A DNA stretch of 44,422 bases from an uncultured Coriobacteriaceae bacterium (GCA_902777325.1 CACYTH010000018.1:1-44422); one strand, 5' to 3'. Numbered from the stretch's first letter, positions 25,574-34,241 are shown. The notes: generated from the sequence alone by a model not told the origin. A program made the numbers and translations.

Positions 25574-26773
25574 ATGGCAAACTCGCCCACGTCGCGGGGC
25601 CGCTTTGGCATTCATGGCGGGCAGTACATTCCCGAGACCCTGATGAACGCGGTCATCGAGCTCGAGGAGGCCTACAACCACTACAAGGACGACCCGGCCT
25701 TCAACGCCGAGCTGACCGAGCTCTTCAACAGCTACGCTGGCCGCCCGAGCCTGCTCTACTATGCGGCCAACATGACGGCCGACCTCGGCGGAGCCAAGGT
25801 CTACCTTAAGCGCGAGGATCTCAACCACACTGGCGCGCACAAGATCAACAACGTGCTGGGGCAGGCGCTGCTGGCCAAGAAGATGGGCAAGACCCGCCTC
25901 ATCGCCGAGACGGGCGCCGGCCAGCATGGCGTGGCCACGGCTACCGCGGCGGCGCTCATGGGCATGGAGTGCGTGGTGTACATGGGCGTCGAGGACATGG
26001 AGCGCCAGGCCCTCAACGTCTATCGCATGCGTCTGCTCGGCACCGAGGTGCGCGGCGTTTCCGCAGGTACGGGCACGCTCAAGGACGCGGTGTCCGAAAC
26101 CTTCCGCGAGTGGACCAACCGCATAGACGACACCCACTACTGCCTGGGTTCGGTCATGGGCCCGCACCCGTTTCCCACGATGGTGCGCGACTTCCAGGCC
26201 GTCATCAGCCGCGAGGCTCGCGCGCAGATCCTCGAGGCCGAAGGCAAGCTGCCCGATGCGGTGCTCGCCTGCGTGGGTGGCGGCTCCAACGCCATTGGCA
26301 GCTTCTATCACTTCATCGGGGACGAGGGCGTGCGTCTCATCGGCTGCGAGGCGGCTGGTCGCGGCATCGACACCTGGGAGACGGCGGCCACGATGAGCAC
26401 GGGCAAGCTCGGCATCTTCCATGGCATGAAGAGCTACTTCTGCCAGGACGAGTACGGGCAGATTGCGCCGGTCTACAGCATCTCCGCCGGTCTTGACTAC
26501 CCGGGCGTGGGCCCCGAGCACGCGATGCTGCACGACAGCGGCCGTGCGGAGTACGTGCCGGTGACCGACGAGGAGGCCGTGTGCGCCTTCGAGTACCTGA
26601 GTCGTACCGAGGGCGTCATCCCCGCCATCGAGAGCGCGCACGCCGTGGCGCACGCCATCAAGCTCGCCCCGACGATGAGCCCCGACCAGGTTCTCATCGT
26701 CACCCTCAGCGGCCGCGGGGACAAGGACGTGGCGGCCATCGCCCGTTACCGCGGCGAGGACCTGCACGAATAG
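25574..26773 (+). CDS. trpB: Tryptophan synthase beta chain
   Basis: A 399-residue PLP enzyme that condenses indole with serine. Visible: [37 protein letters not shown] with the PLP-binding Lys, [27 protein letters not shown], the GGGSNAIG phosphate-binding loop, and [13 protein letters not shown]. The start is ATG at 25574 with AAAGGAGGACCACATC; the frame stays open upstream into trpF but this is not supported. Forms an alpha2-beta2 complex with TrpA encoded next. Confidence 0.97.
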   Translation: MANSPTSRGRFGIHGGQYIPETLMNAVIELEEAYNHYKDDPAFNAELTELFNSYAGRPSLLYYAANMTADLGGAKVYLKREDLNHTGAHKINNVLGQALLAKKMGKTRLIAETGAGQHGVATATAAALMGMECVVYMGVEDMERQALNVYRMRLLGTEVRGVSAGTGTLKDAVSETFREWTNRIDDTHYCLGSVMGPHPFPTMVRDFQAVISREARAQILEAEGKLPDAVLACVGGGSNAIGSFYHFIGDEGVRLIGCEAAGRGIDTWETAATMSTGKLGIFHGMKSYFCQDEYGQIAPVYSISAGLDYPGVGPEHAMLHDSGRAEYVPVTDEEAVCAFEYLSRTEGVIPAIESAHAVAHAIKLAPTMSPDQVLIVTLSGRGDKDVAAIARYRGEDLHE

Positions 26774-26827
26774 CCATCGGCCCCAGACGGGCATCACTCG
26801 GCCCGTCCGACGAGAGGAGTTGCGCTC

Positions 26828-27619
26828 ATGAAAACCATCGCAGACGCCTTTGCGGCCAGCCCCAACGGCAAGGCGTTCATTCCCTTCATAACGGCGGGCG
26901 ACCCCACCATCGAGGTGACTGAGCGGTTGGTCTGTGCCATGGCCGACGCAGGCGCCGACCTCATCGAGCTGGGGGTTCCCTTCTCCGATCCCACGGCCGA
27001 GGGGCCCGTGATCCAGGATGCCAACATCCGCGCGCTCAAGAACGCGGTCACGACCGACGACGTGTTCGACATGGTCGGCCGCCTTCGTGCTGCTGGCTGC
27101 ACCGTTCCGCTCGTGATCATGACCTACGCCAATGTGGTGTTCTCCTACGGCATCGAGCGCTTTGCCGCGCGGGAGCGTGAGGTGGGGCTGGCGGGTGTCA
27201 TCCTGCCCGACGTGCCGCACGAGGAGAAGGCCGAGTTCTCCGAGGCCTTTTCCGCGCAGGGTCTCGACGTGGTGAGCCTCATCGCGCCGACCTCCCACGA
27301 GCGCATCCGCCAGATTGCGGCTGACGCGCAGGGCTTTGTGTACATCGTGAGCTCGCTTGGCGTGACGGGCGTGCGCGGCGAGATAACCACCGACATCGAC
27401 TCCATGGTAAGCCTCATCCGCGCAGCAAACCCGCAGGTACCGTGTGCCGTCGGCTTTGGCATCAGCACGCCGGAGCAGGCCGCGCGCATGGCGGCGGCAT
27501 CTGACGGCGCCATCGTGGGCTCTGCCATCGTCCGCATGATTGGCGAGCATGGCGAGGATGCGGTGGAGCCCGTGGCGGCCTACGTGAGGGAGATGGCTGC
27601 GGCCGTGCACGCCCTCTGA
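26828..27619 (+). CDS. trpA: Tryptophan synthase alpha chain
   Basis: A 263-residue TIM barrel that cleaves indole-3-glycerol phosphate to indole. Visible: FIPFITAGDPTIEVTERLV, DLIELGVPFSDPTAEGPVIQDAN (catalytic Glu and Asp region), VIMTYANVVFSYGIERF, GVILPDVPHEE, LIAPTSHERI, VYIVSSLGVTGVRGE and CAVGFGISTPEQA. Ribosome binding site GAGAGGAGTTGCGCTC. Last gene of the operon; no clear terminator was seen in the following 140 bases. Confidence 0.96.
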   Translation: MKTIADAFAASPNGKAFIPFITAGDPTIEVTERLVCAMADAGADLIELGVPFSDPTAEGPVIQDANIRALKNAVTTDDVFDMVGRLRAAGCTVPLVIMTYANVVFSYGIERFAAREREVGLAGVILPDVPHEEKAEFSEAFSAQGLDVVSLIAPTSHERIRQIAADAQGFVYIVSSLGVTGVRGEITTDIDSMVSLIRAANPQVPCAVGFGISTPEQAARMAAASDGAIVGSAIVRMIGEHGEDAVEPVAAYVREMAAAVHAL

Positions 27620-27759
27620 TGCTGCCCGCGGAGGGTCTCGCAATCCGTATGCGAAAGCTCATCTGAGATTAATCAACCCCTCGGTTTGCGTTCATTTGTT
27701 AATCCCATCATGTGAATCGTCAGATGGAGCGACAAACGCAACCAGAAAGGGTGTTGATC

Positions 27760-28296
27760 ATGGAGAACCTGGAGAAGGTCGAGCTCATCCGCGAGAAGTG
27801 CAACGTCAGCTACGAGGAGGCGCGCGACGCGCTGGAGGCCTGCGACTACGACGTGCTGGACGCGATCGTGATGCTTGAGCGTGCGGCTGAGGTCACCACG
27901 CGCATCGTGGAGGCAGCGCCCGTCGAGGACGAAGCCGAGGCAGAGTACGAGTCGGCCCCCGAGCCCCAGACCGGCCCCACCGAGGCAGGACGCGCCACAG
28001 GCAGGTTTGGCGTTGCCTGGAAGCGCTTCTGCACCCGCAGCAAGGAGCTTTGCAACTACGGCATGGAGACGAACTTCATCGCCGAGCGCAACGGCGAGTA
28101 CGTCTTCGAGCTGCCGCTCATGCTAGTCATCATCGGCCTGCTCCTGTGGGGTGCGTCTCTGTGGCTGCTGGTCATCGGGCTGTTCCTGGGGTTCCGCTAC
28201 CGCATCGAGGGCCGCGGCAAGGTGGTGGACGGTGTGAACGACGCCATGGGCAAGGTTGCCGATGCCGCCGAGAGCGTCAAGCAGAACATTGCATAG
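27760..28296 (+). CDS. DUF4342 (UBA-like) membrane protein
   Basis: A 178-residue protein. The first 45 residues (ENLEKVELIREKCNVSYEEARDALEACDYDVLDAIVMLER) form the UBA-like helical DUF4342 domain. A disordered Glu/Pro-rich linker follows, then FELPLMLVIIGLLLWGASLWLLVIGLFLGFRYRIEG with one or two membrane segments (about 122-150), and an amphipathic tail. Family function unknown. Start at 27760 (AGAAAGGGTG upstream) rather than the in-frame 27712, which lacks a site. Confidence 0.78.
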   Translation: MENLEKVELIREKCNVSYEEARDALEACDYDVLDAIVMLERAAEVTTRIVEAAPVEDEAEAEYESAPEPQTGPTEAGRATGRFGVAWKRFCTRSKELCNYGMETNFIAERNGEYVFELPLMLVIIGLLLWGASLWLLVIGLFLGFRYRIEGRGKVVDGVNDAMGKVADAAESVKQNIA

Positions 28297-28316
28297 CAAT
28301 AACGCAACGTGTTGTC

Positions 28317-28356
28317 GATGCGGGGCTGTCCGAGAGGGCGGCCCCGCATCCGTCAT
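28317..28356 (+). terminator. Terminator after the DUF4342 gene
   Basis: GATGCGGGGC (28317-28326) pairs perfectly with GCCCCGCATC (28341-28350); only a loose T-rich tail (CGTCATCTTT) follows. Confidence 0.6.
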
Positions 28357-28454
28357 CTTTGGGACTGCCGTCTTCAGTGATGGCATGTGCGCCCAACAGG
28401 TACACTTCAGATAGCATTGCCCGCGTGAGCGGACGGTCCGGTGAAGGAGAAGCG

Positions 28455-29069
28455 ATGGCGCAGATAAAGAACGTCGTGTTTGACATGGGTGGCGTGCTCA
28501 TGGACTGGGATCCGGCAAAGATCAGCCATGCCCTCTGCCCAGACCCCGATGACGCTGCGCTGCTCGTGCGTGCGGTCTTCGACTCCCGCGAGTGGGGCTG
28601 GGTGGATGCCGGCGCCATCGCGCCCGAGACGGTGGCATGGACGGCCAAGCTCAAGCTGCCGGAGCGCCTGCACGACCTAGCCGACGTGTTTGCCCTGCGC
28701 TGGCACGAGGTGTTTGAGCCCATGCCCGAGACGGGCGAGCTGGTGCGCGAGCTCAAGGCCGAGGGCTACGGCGTGTACCTGCTCTCCAACGCAGGGACGA
28801 CCTTCGAGGACTACCGCGACCGCATTCCTGCCATCGACGCGATGGACGGCGTCCTCGTCTCCTGCTACGAGCACGTGGTAAAGCCTGACGAGGCAATCTA
28901 CCGGCTCTTCTGCGAGCGCTATGGGCTCGAGGCGGGCAGCTGCCTGTTTGTGGACGACCTCAAGCGCAACGTGGTCGGTGCCGAGCGCGCGGGCATGCAG
29001 GGCTACGTCTTCGATCGCGACGTGGACGACCTGAGACGGTTCATCCACGCGGGAGGAGCGCAGTCATGA
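28455..29069 (+). CDS. HAD family hydrolase (HAD-IA phosphatase)
   Basis: A 204-residue haloacid-dehalogenase-like phosphatase. Motif I FDMGGVLMDWD has the nucleophile Asp but Gly where the second Asp usually stands, as in the YihX/alpha-glucose-1-phosphatase-like group. A helical cap follows; motif II is YLLSNAG, motif III the Lys in VVKPDEAIY, motif IV CLFVDDLKRNVVGAERAGM. Substrate unknown. GGAGAAGCG precedes the ATG. Its stop overlaps the asparaginase start (ATGA), so both are co-translated. Confidence 0.88.
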   Translation: MAQIKNVVFDMGGVLMDWDPAKISHALCPDPDDAALLVRAVFDSREWGWVDAGAIAPETVAWTAKLKLPERLHDLADVFALRWHEVFEPMPETGELVRELKAEGYGVYLLSNAGTTFEDYRDRIPAIDAMDGVLVSCYEHVVKPDEAIYRLFCERYGLEAGSCLFVDDLKRNVVGAERAGMQGYVFDRDVDDLRRFIHAGGAQS

Positions 29070-30070
29070 AGCGCATCCTGGTGATTGCCACGGGCGGAAC
29101 CATCGCGTCCCTGCCCGACGAGGACGGCTTCGGCGGCCTTGCACCGGCGCTGACTGGAGGTGAGCTTGTCTCCCGCGTGCCCCAGGTGGAGGAGCTTTGC
29201 GATATCGACGTGGTCCAGCCCATGAACATCGACTCCACCAACATGCGACCCAAGGGTTGGCTGGCAATCGCGCGGGAGATCGAGTGCGCCTACGACGACT
29301 ACGACGGCTTTGTGGTGCTGCACGGTACCGACACCATGGCCTACACCGCGGCGGCGCTCTCGTATCTGGTGCAGGGCAGCCCAAAGCCCATCGTGCTGAC
29401 CGGGTCGCAGCAGCCCATGAGCGAGCCCTTCACCGACGCCAAGCTCAACCTGTACCAGAGCCTGCTTTGGGCCTGTGACGACCAGGCGCGCGACGTGCAC
29501 GTGGTCTTTGATGGCAAGGTCATCGTGGGGACGCGCGCCCACAAGCAGCGCACGATGAGCTACAACGCCTTTACCAGCGTGAACTGGCCTCTTGCAGCCA
29601 TTATCCGCGGCGGGCGCGTGGTGCGCGAGGGGGCTGGCGTGGCTCCGGCATCGGCAGAATCGGTCCGTCCGCTCTTCTCGCACAGGCTTGACGAGCACGT
29701 GGTGGTGCTTAAGCTCACGCCGGGTCTCAGGCCCTCCGTCTTTAGGGCTCTGAGCACCAGTTGTACCGCGGTCATCCTCGAGACCTTTGGCATCGGGGGG
29801 ATTCCCGAGGGGTTCGAGCAGACGCTCTTCAGTTGGGTGGACTCGGGCCACACGCTGGTGATGACCACACAGGTGCCAGAGGAGGGGCTTGATTTGGGCG
29901 TCTATGAGGTGGGTCGGACTTACGCCGAGCGGCCGGGTATTCTGCTTGGTGGCGACATGACGGTGGAGGCCCTCGTGGCCAAGACCATGTGGGCCTGTGG
30001 CATGGGGCACAGCCGCAAGGTGCGCGAGCGGCTCTTCTACCAGCCCATCAACCACGATCGTCTGACATAG
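29066..30070 (+). CDS. L-asparaginase (type I-like, cytosolic)
   Basis: A 334-residue asparaginase that hydrolyses L-asparagine to aspartate and ammonia. Both catalytic threonine motifs are visible: ATGGTIAS near the N-terminus (8-15) and HGTDTMAYTAAALSYL around 90. VLTGSQQPMSEPFTDAKLNL and the C-terminal VVLKLTPGL and GIPEGF blocks also match. There is no signal peptide, so it is cytosolic. Translationally coupled to the HAD phosphatase before it. Confidence 0.92.
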   Translation: MKRILVIATGGTIASLPDEDGFGGLAPALTGGELVSRVPQVEELCDIDVVQPMNIDSTNMRPKGWLAIAREIECAYDDYDGFVVLHGTDTMAYTAAALSYLVQGSPKPIVLTGSQQPMSEPFTDAKLNLYQSLLWACDDQARDVHVVFDGKVIVGTRAHKQRTMSYNAFTSVNWPLAAIIRGGRVVREGAGVAPASAESVRPLFSHRLDEHVVVLKLTPGLRPSVFRALSTSCTAVILETFGIGGIPEGFEQTLFSWVDSGHTLVMTTQVPEEGLDLGVYEVGRTYAERPGILLGGDMTVEALVAKTMWACGMGHSRKVRERLFYQPINHDRLT

Positions 30071-30110
30071 GGGCCTGCTATCCGTTGCGGGGATAACTGC
30101 TCACGGGCTC

Positions 30111-30150
30111 TTGTCCTCTATTTGTTATAGCTGTACTATAACAAATAGAG
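30111..30150 (+). promoter_or_regulatory. Promoter with 35-bp perfect dyad operator
   Basis: CTCTATTTGTTATAG (30116-30130), spacer CTGTA, then CTATAACAAATAGAG (30136-30150): 15-base arms, no mismatch. TTGTCC (30111-30116) and TACTAT (30134-30139) are spaced 17 bases apart and could be -35 and -10, so the dyad would cover the core promoter. The coding start of the CPBP gene is 20 bases downstream. Confidence 0.7.
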
Positions 30151-30169
30151 CACTTTTGAAAGGAGAGCC

Positions 30170-31060
30170 ATGGACAAGCGTCTCGTCGTCTTCCTGTCCG
30201 TCACCTTCGGACTGAGCTGGGTCACCTGGGCCATCGCGGGCATTCTTACTGGTGCGGCGACGCAAGGTCTCTATGCCTCCGCAGCCATGGGGGCGGTTGT
30301 CGCGGTGAGCATGTTCTTTCCGTTGGCCGGAGCGTTGGCGGCGAATGCCATGACGCCAGAAGGGCAGCGTATCGACCTTTGCGTGAAGCCACGCGTGCGC
30401 GGCAACGGTCGTCTCTATGCGTTGGCGTGGTTCTTGCCTGCGGTGTTCACCATGGCGGGCGGCGTTCTGTTCTTCCTTGTGTTTCCGCAGCTCTTCGATA
30501 AGAATGCCACTCAGCTGCGCATGGCGCTCGAGGCGGCTGGTGTACCTCACGAGCAGCTTGGGCTCGTCATTGCGGGCCAGCTCGCAGCTTCGCTTACGAT
30601 TGGCCCGCTCGTGAACTCCATCCCGGCGTTCGGTGAGGAGGCTGGCTGGCGCGGCATGCTGTTTCCGCTGCTCAGTACGCATATGTCCGAACGCCGTGCA
30701 GTCATCGCGAGCGGCATCATCTGGGGCATCTGGCACGCGCCGATCACGGCGATGGGTCACAACTACGGCGTGGGCTATGTTGGATACCCCGTGACGGGCA
30801 TCCTCACCATGGTGGTAGCATGCACCTCCATCGGCTGCCTGCTCGCGTGGTTGCGCCTGAAGTCGGGGAGCGTATGGCCTTGCGCGGTTGCTCATGGCGC
30901 GATCAACGCCATCGTCAATGCGGCGACGCCTCTCTGCAAGGCCGGTCTGACGCTAGCGGGACCGTCTCCCATGGGGCTCGTGGCCGGCATTCCCACCATG
31001 CTGCTCGCCATCCTCTGCTGGCGGAGGCTCTCAGCGGAGGATCCGACGCTCACGCACTGA
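30170..31060 (+). CDS. CPBP family intramembrane metalloprotease
   Basis: A 296-residue membrane protein with about eight hydrophobic segments. It has the CPBP/CAAX-protease signature: FGEEAGWRG (Glu156, Glu157, Arg161) and SGIIWGIWHAP (His189), the metal-binding active site within the membrane, and later AHGAINAIVN. Members process prenylated or other membrane proteins and some give immunity to bacteriocins. TTGAAAGGAGAGCC precedes the ATG. A single-gene transcript, with a terminator right after; its promoter is covered by a perfect dyad. Confidence 0.87.
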   Translation: MDKRLVVFLSVTFGLSWVTWAIAGILTGAATQGLYASAAMGAVVAVSMFFPLAGALAANAMTPEGQRIDLCVKPRVRGNGRLYALAWFLPAVFTMAGGVLFFLVFPQLFDKNATQLRMALEAAGVPHEQLGLVIAGQLAASLTIGPLVNSIPAFGEEAGWRGMLFPLLSTHMSERRAVIASGIIWGIWHAPITAMGHNYGVGYVGYPVTGILTMVVACTSIGCLLAWLRLKSGSVWPCAVAHGAINAIVNAATPLCKAGLTLAGPSPMGLVAGIPTMLLAILCWRRLSAEDPTLTH

Positions 31061-31100
31061 GGCACAGCTATTCGAGACGAAGTCTGCTTCTGCGCGACAT

Positions 31101-31129
31101 GGGGCCTCTCTGGGGAGGCCCCTTCTTTT
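31101..31129 (+). terminator. Rho-independent terminator after the CPBP gene
   Basis: GGGGCCTC (31101-31108) / GAGGCCCC (31115-31122), 6-base loop, followed by TTCTTTT. Confidence 0.85.
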
Positions 31130-31150
31130 CGCTCAAGAATGATTCCATCA

Positions 31151-31193
31151 TTGCAAAATTGTAACGGTGATATATAATTCGATAAACATCGAA
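31151..31193 (+). promoter_or_regulatory. Promoter with probable ArsR-type operator
   Basis: TTGCAA (31151-31156), 16-base spacer and TATAAT (31173-31178) form a good sigma70-type promoter. TTCGAT-AAAC-ATCGAA (31178-31193), a perfect dyad, sits at the expected transcription start. The second gene of the transcript is an ArsR-type repressor, so autoregulation is likely. Confidence 0.72.
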
Positions 31194-31216
31194 ACACTAA
31201 GTACGGAAGGACAATC

Positions 31217-31570
31217 ATGGAAGAGCTTATGAGGGAGCTCGAGGCCAAAGTGGCAAAGGCGACGCAGAGCGCCGCCGCGCTCAAGGCCGAGGATCGTATC
31301 GATGACGCAAATCTCGAGAAGATCAGGGCCAACGTCTACGGCATCTTCGTCTCGGTGCTCCAGGCGGCGGCGAAGCAGTCCTCCGACGAGGCAGAGCGTC
31401 GCGCATTCTTCGAGAGGAACCTCGAGCGCATCCCCTCGGGTTGGCGTATAGCTCGAGACAAGGCTGAGGAGCGTGGTGACACCGTGCGTCTCGTGCAGGA
31501 GGATGTGAAGCTTGCGGCCCTCGACGAGGTGGAGCAGGCCTTCCGAGAGCTCTGGGGAGCTGAGGCATGA
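31217..31570 (+). CDS. Small helical hypothetical protein coupled to the ArsR gene
   Basis: A 117-residue all-helical, charged protein not recognised by name. The N-terminal helix (MRELEAKVAKATQSAAALKAEDRIDDANLEKIRANVYGIF) is followed by EAERRAFFERNLERIPSGWRIARDKAEERGD and a final helix. No membrane segment. GGAAGGACAATC precedes the ATG. Its TGA overlaps the ATG of the ArsR-DUF2087 regulator, so the two probably work together, for instance as regulator and modulator. It may belong to an uncharacterised family often paired with this type of regulator. Confidence 0.75.
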   Translation: MEELMRELEAKVAKATQSAAALKAEDRIDDANLEKIRANVYGIFVSVLQAAAKQSSDEAERRAFFERNLERIPSGWRIARDKAEERGDTVRLVQEDVKLAALDEVEQAFRELWGAEA

Positions 31571-32121
31571 CGGAGCAGGAGGCGGTTGCCCTCTTCAAAT
31601 GCCTGGCAGACCGTACCAGGCTCCAGATTCTGCGCACCCTCGCGCGCGAGGACGCCTACGTGGAGCTCCTGTCCGAGCGCCTCGGCATGGCACCGTCCAC
31701 CATCTCGTTCCATCTCAAGAAGCTCAGCGACGTCGGTGCGGTGAGCTCGCAGAAGGCGCAGTACTACACGATGTACACGCTCAACCGCGAGCTGTTTGAC
31801 CAGACGATGCTCTCCATCCTGCAGGAGGAATCCGACGAGGCGGCGGTGCAGGACGAGCGTGAGCGTCTGTGGCGCGAGAAGGTGCTCCGGTCCTTCTTCG
31901 ACGAGGACGGACGCTTGCGCACCATCCCCGCGCAGCGCAAGAAGCGTCTCATCGTGCTGGAGCGTCTCGCTGAGGCTTTCGAATGCGGGCGTGCGTACTC
32001 GGAGCGCGAGGTGAACCTCATCATCGCGGACTTCCACGACGACTTCTGCACCCTGAGGCGCGAGATGGTGGACGAGCATCTCATGAGCCGCGAGGACGGA
32101 CTGTATCGGCGGGTCGAATAG
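31567..32121 (+). CDS. ArsR-type regulator with C-terminal DUF2087 domain
   Basis: A 184-residue transcriptional regulator. Residues 1-80 are an ArsR winged helix (ALFKCLADRTRLQILRTLAREDAYVELLSERLGMAPSTISFHLKKLSDVGAV), without the metal-binding CVC motif in the recognition helix. Residues 105-180 (VLRSFFDEDGRLRTIPAQRKKRLIVLERLAEAFECGRAYSEREVNLII) match DUF2087, ending in RREMVDEHLMSREDGLYRRV. The ligand is unknown. Start overlaps the preceding stop as ATGA. Confidence 0.88.
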   Translation: MTEQEAVALFKCLADRTRLQILRTLAREDAYVELLSERLGMAPSTISFHLKKLSDVGAVSSQKAQYYTMYTLNRELFDQTMLSILQEESDEAAVQDERERLWREKVLRSFFDEDGRLRTIPAQRKKRLIVLERLAEAFECGRAYSEREVNLIIADFHDDFCTLRREMVDEHLMSREDGLYRRVE

Positions 32122-32124
32122 CAT

Positions 32125-32156
32125 CTTGCGGTTTGGGATACTGCCCAAACCGCAAG
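32125..32156. terminator. Hairpin between convergent genes
   Basis: CTTGCGGTTTGGG (32125-32137) and CCCAAACCGCAAG (32144-32156) form a perfect 13-bp stem with a 6-base loop, between the ends of the ArsR and GntR genes. No T-run on either strand, so termination here is likely but not typical. Confidence 0.55.
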
Positions 32157-32190
32157 GCGGCTCTAGCTGTGCGTAGCCTATCCCAGACGA

Positions 32191-32937
32191 CTAGGACTCC
32201 ATGCGGGGCATGCTCATGCTGTACTGGTGCTTGTCACCGCGCATGACCTGCTTGGACACATGAAGGGGTGCACCGTCCTGGTCGAACACGTGGTCCTCGA
32301 TGAGCATGAGCGGAGCGCCGCGGTCGACGCCGAGCTGGAACGACTCGCGGCTGTTGGCGGAGCAGATACCAATTGACTTGGTTCCCGTGGAGGCCTCCTT
32401 GCCATAGCGCGCCTTGAGGGCCCGATAGAGCGAGCCATCCAGCTCGGGACCTGTGAGGTCCGCATAGGCAAGAGGCAGCCAGATGGTTTCGAGCATCACG
32501 GGCTCATCGTCCACAGAGCGCAGGCGCGTCACCTCAAAGAGCTCGTCGTCTTCGCCGACGCCAAAGAACTCCGCGAGGCCAGGGGTGGGGGAGACCGTAC
32601 GAATGTCAATCGTACGCGTAAGGGGCTTGCCACCCAATTGGAGCACGTTTTCGGTAAAGCTGAGGAAGGTGGGGGTCAGCTTGCTCGCGGCTTCCACGCG
32701 CTGCGGCAGCTCTGACACGAAGGTCCCCTTGCCCTGGGACTTGGTCACATAGCCCTGATCCACCAAAAGCTGCAGCGCTTTGCGCACGGTGCTGCGCGAA
32801 TAGCCGGTGGTACGGCAGAGCGTGGGCTCGGAAGGCATCCGATCTCCCGGTGCGTATACGCCCGTCTCGATGTCACGGCGAAGCTTGTCTGCAAGCTCGC
32901 TGTAGAGGGGGTTGCTGCTGGGCGTATCGCTGCTCAT
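32191..32937 (-). CDS. GntR family regulator with UTRA ligand domain
   Basis: A 248-residue repressor of the HutC/GntR subfamily. Residues 8-78 are the winged helix (LYSELADKLRRDIETGVYAPGDRMPSEPTLCRTTGYSRSTVRKALQLLVDQGYVTKSQGKGTFV); residues 90-245 are the UTRA domain that binds a sugar phosphate or amino sugar (LFEVTRLRSVDDEPVMLETIWLP). It is divergent from the SIS/PTS locus and should control it, with CTTGTA/TACAAG sites in between. AAAGGAACACGTT precedes the ATG. The likely effector is the phosphorylated substrate of the PTS. Confidence 0.9.
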   Translation of the reverse strand: MSSDTPSSNPLYSELADKLRRDIETGVYAPGDRMPSEPTLCRTTGYSRSTVRKALQLLVDQGYVTKSQGKGTFVSELPQRVEAASKLTPTFLSFTENVLQLGGKPLTRTIDIRTVSPTPGLAEFFGVGEDDELFEVTRLRSVDDEPVMLETIWLPLAYADLTGPELDGSLYRALKARYGKEASTGTKSIGICSANSRESFQLGVDRGAPLMLIEDHVFDQDGAPLHVSKQVMRGDKHQYSMSMPRMES

Positions 32938-32963
32938 AACGTGTTCCTTTGTGTCTTATCTTG

Positions 32964-33169
32964 CTTGTACGCATACAAGTATACACGACTCTGGACAATT
33001 GCAGAAACCAACGTCCATTGCTCGGTAAAAGGCGAGATAGCTGCTTGAGGGCAGTTAAATACAAAGGCAACCATTCGGAGATGCAAGGTTATCGGCGCGC
33101 TCCTCCACAGCTTCGCCATACAAGTTGCTTCTACTTGTATTTAACTTGTTTGTATGATTAGATACAAGT
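32964..33169 (+). promoter_or_regulatory. Divergent control region with GntR-type operators
   Basis: CTTGTA-CGCA-TACAAG (32964-32979) lies just upstream of the GntR gene. Upstream of the SIS gene TACAAG (33119-33124), CTTGTA (33134-33139) and TACAAG (33163-33168) follow each other, with TATGAT (33153-33158) as a possible -10. The same hexamers recur before the PTS genes. Confidence 0.7.
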
Positions 33170-33205
33170 TAATGACAGGCGAACATCCAACCAGAAGGGA
33201 CCGCC

Positions 33206-34198
33206 ATGAAGCTCATGCAGGAAGTCAACCAGGTTATCGCGCAGGTGCTTGACGGCAAGAAGGCCGTAGGCGGACTCACTAACGTCGTGTGGGTGGCTGC
33301 AGGTGGCTCCAACGGGGGCAACTATCCCGCGCAGTACTTCATGGAACATGAGGCCACCAATCTGGTCAGCCACGCCTACACCTCTAACGAGTTCGTGCGC
33401 ATCACCCCCAAGTTCGTGGGGGAGAATACCCTTGCCGTGATCGTCTCCATGCGTGGCACTGCCGAGACCATCGAGGCGGCGCGTGTGGCCAAGGAGCGTG
33501 GGGCGGCGACCATCGCCGTGTACGTTGACGAGTCGGAACTCACCGAGGTCTGCGATTACAAGATTCGCTACGACAGCCTCGCAGTGGATGAGAGTGACAT
33601 GTCGCGCACCAACAGCGCGGACGTTCTGGCGCTCGCCTTGGAGCTCGTCCACCAGACCGAGGGATACGAGCACTACCGGGAGGCCATGGGCTGCTTCGAC
33701 ATCATCGATCCCATCTACCGCAAGGCGGTTGCCTACTGCACGCCTCTTGCCCGCGAGTGGGCCGAGCTCAACGCGGACAAGCCGACCATCAACGTTATGG
33801 GTTCTGGTCCGGCCTTTGGCGCCGCGTACGTCTTCTCCATCTGCAACGTTCAAGAGATGCTGCAGATCGATTCGGTGACCACCAACTGCTGCGAGTTCTT
33901 CCATGGGCCCTTTGAGGTTCTGGACAAGCGTACGAGCGTCTTTCTGCTGGTTAGCGTGGGGCGCAGCCGTGCCAACGACGAGCGCGCCATCAGTTTCCTC
34001 AACACCTACGGCGGGAAGCGCGTGTACCAGCTCGACGCGAAGGAGATCGGCCTCAACGACCTTCCCGACACGGTGAGCGAGTACTTCAACCACCTCATCT
34101 TCTCGCCCATTCTCAACAACGTGTACATGCGTGCCCTCTCTGCCGTCACGCACAAGGACTATATGACCCGCCGTTACATGTGGAAGGTCGCGTACTAG
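33206..34198 (+). CDS. SIS-domain sugar isomerase/deglycase (FrlB/GfrE-like)
   Basis: A 330-residue cytosolic enzyme with two SIS domains. It matches the FrlB/GfrE/GfrF group, which splits phosphorylated Amadori products such as fructoselysine 6-phosphate into a hexose phosphate and the amino acid. Visible: WVAAGGSNGGNYPAQYFMEHEA and VIVSMRGTAETIEAARVAKERGA (phosphate-binding SIS motifs), NVMGSGPAFGAAY, and CEFFHGPFEVLD, with the conserved Glu and His of the active site; ends in the family-like RRYMWKVAY. First gene after the GntR operators, with GAAGGGACCGCC before the ATG. It differs clearly from the second SIS protein at 38175, so two related substrates are likely. Confidence 0.82.
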   Translation: MKLMQEVNQVIAQVLDGKKAVGGLTNVVWVAAGGSNGGNYPAQYFMEHEATNLVSHAYTSNEFVRITPKFVGENTLAVIVSMRGTAETIEAARVAKERGAATIAVYVDESELTEVCDYKIRYDSLAVDESDMSRTNSADVLALALELVHQTEGYEHYREAMGCFDIIDPIYRKAVAYCTPLAREWAELNADKPTINVMGSGPAFGAAYVFSICNVQEMLQIDSVTTNCCEFFHGPFEVLDKRTSVFLLVSVGRSRANDERAISFLNTYGGKRVYQLDAKEIGLNDLPDTVSEYFNHLIFSPILNNVYMRALSAVTHKDYMTRRYMWKVAY

Positions 34199-34241
34199 GC
34201 CAGAGCGAGGTGGAGTCAGGTCGAGGCGGTAGCTGAGCGAT

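Noticed and set aside
25463..27643. 726-codon minus-strand frame across trpB and trpA
   Set aside because: Antisense shadow; the trp genes are unambiguous and in an operon.
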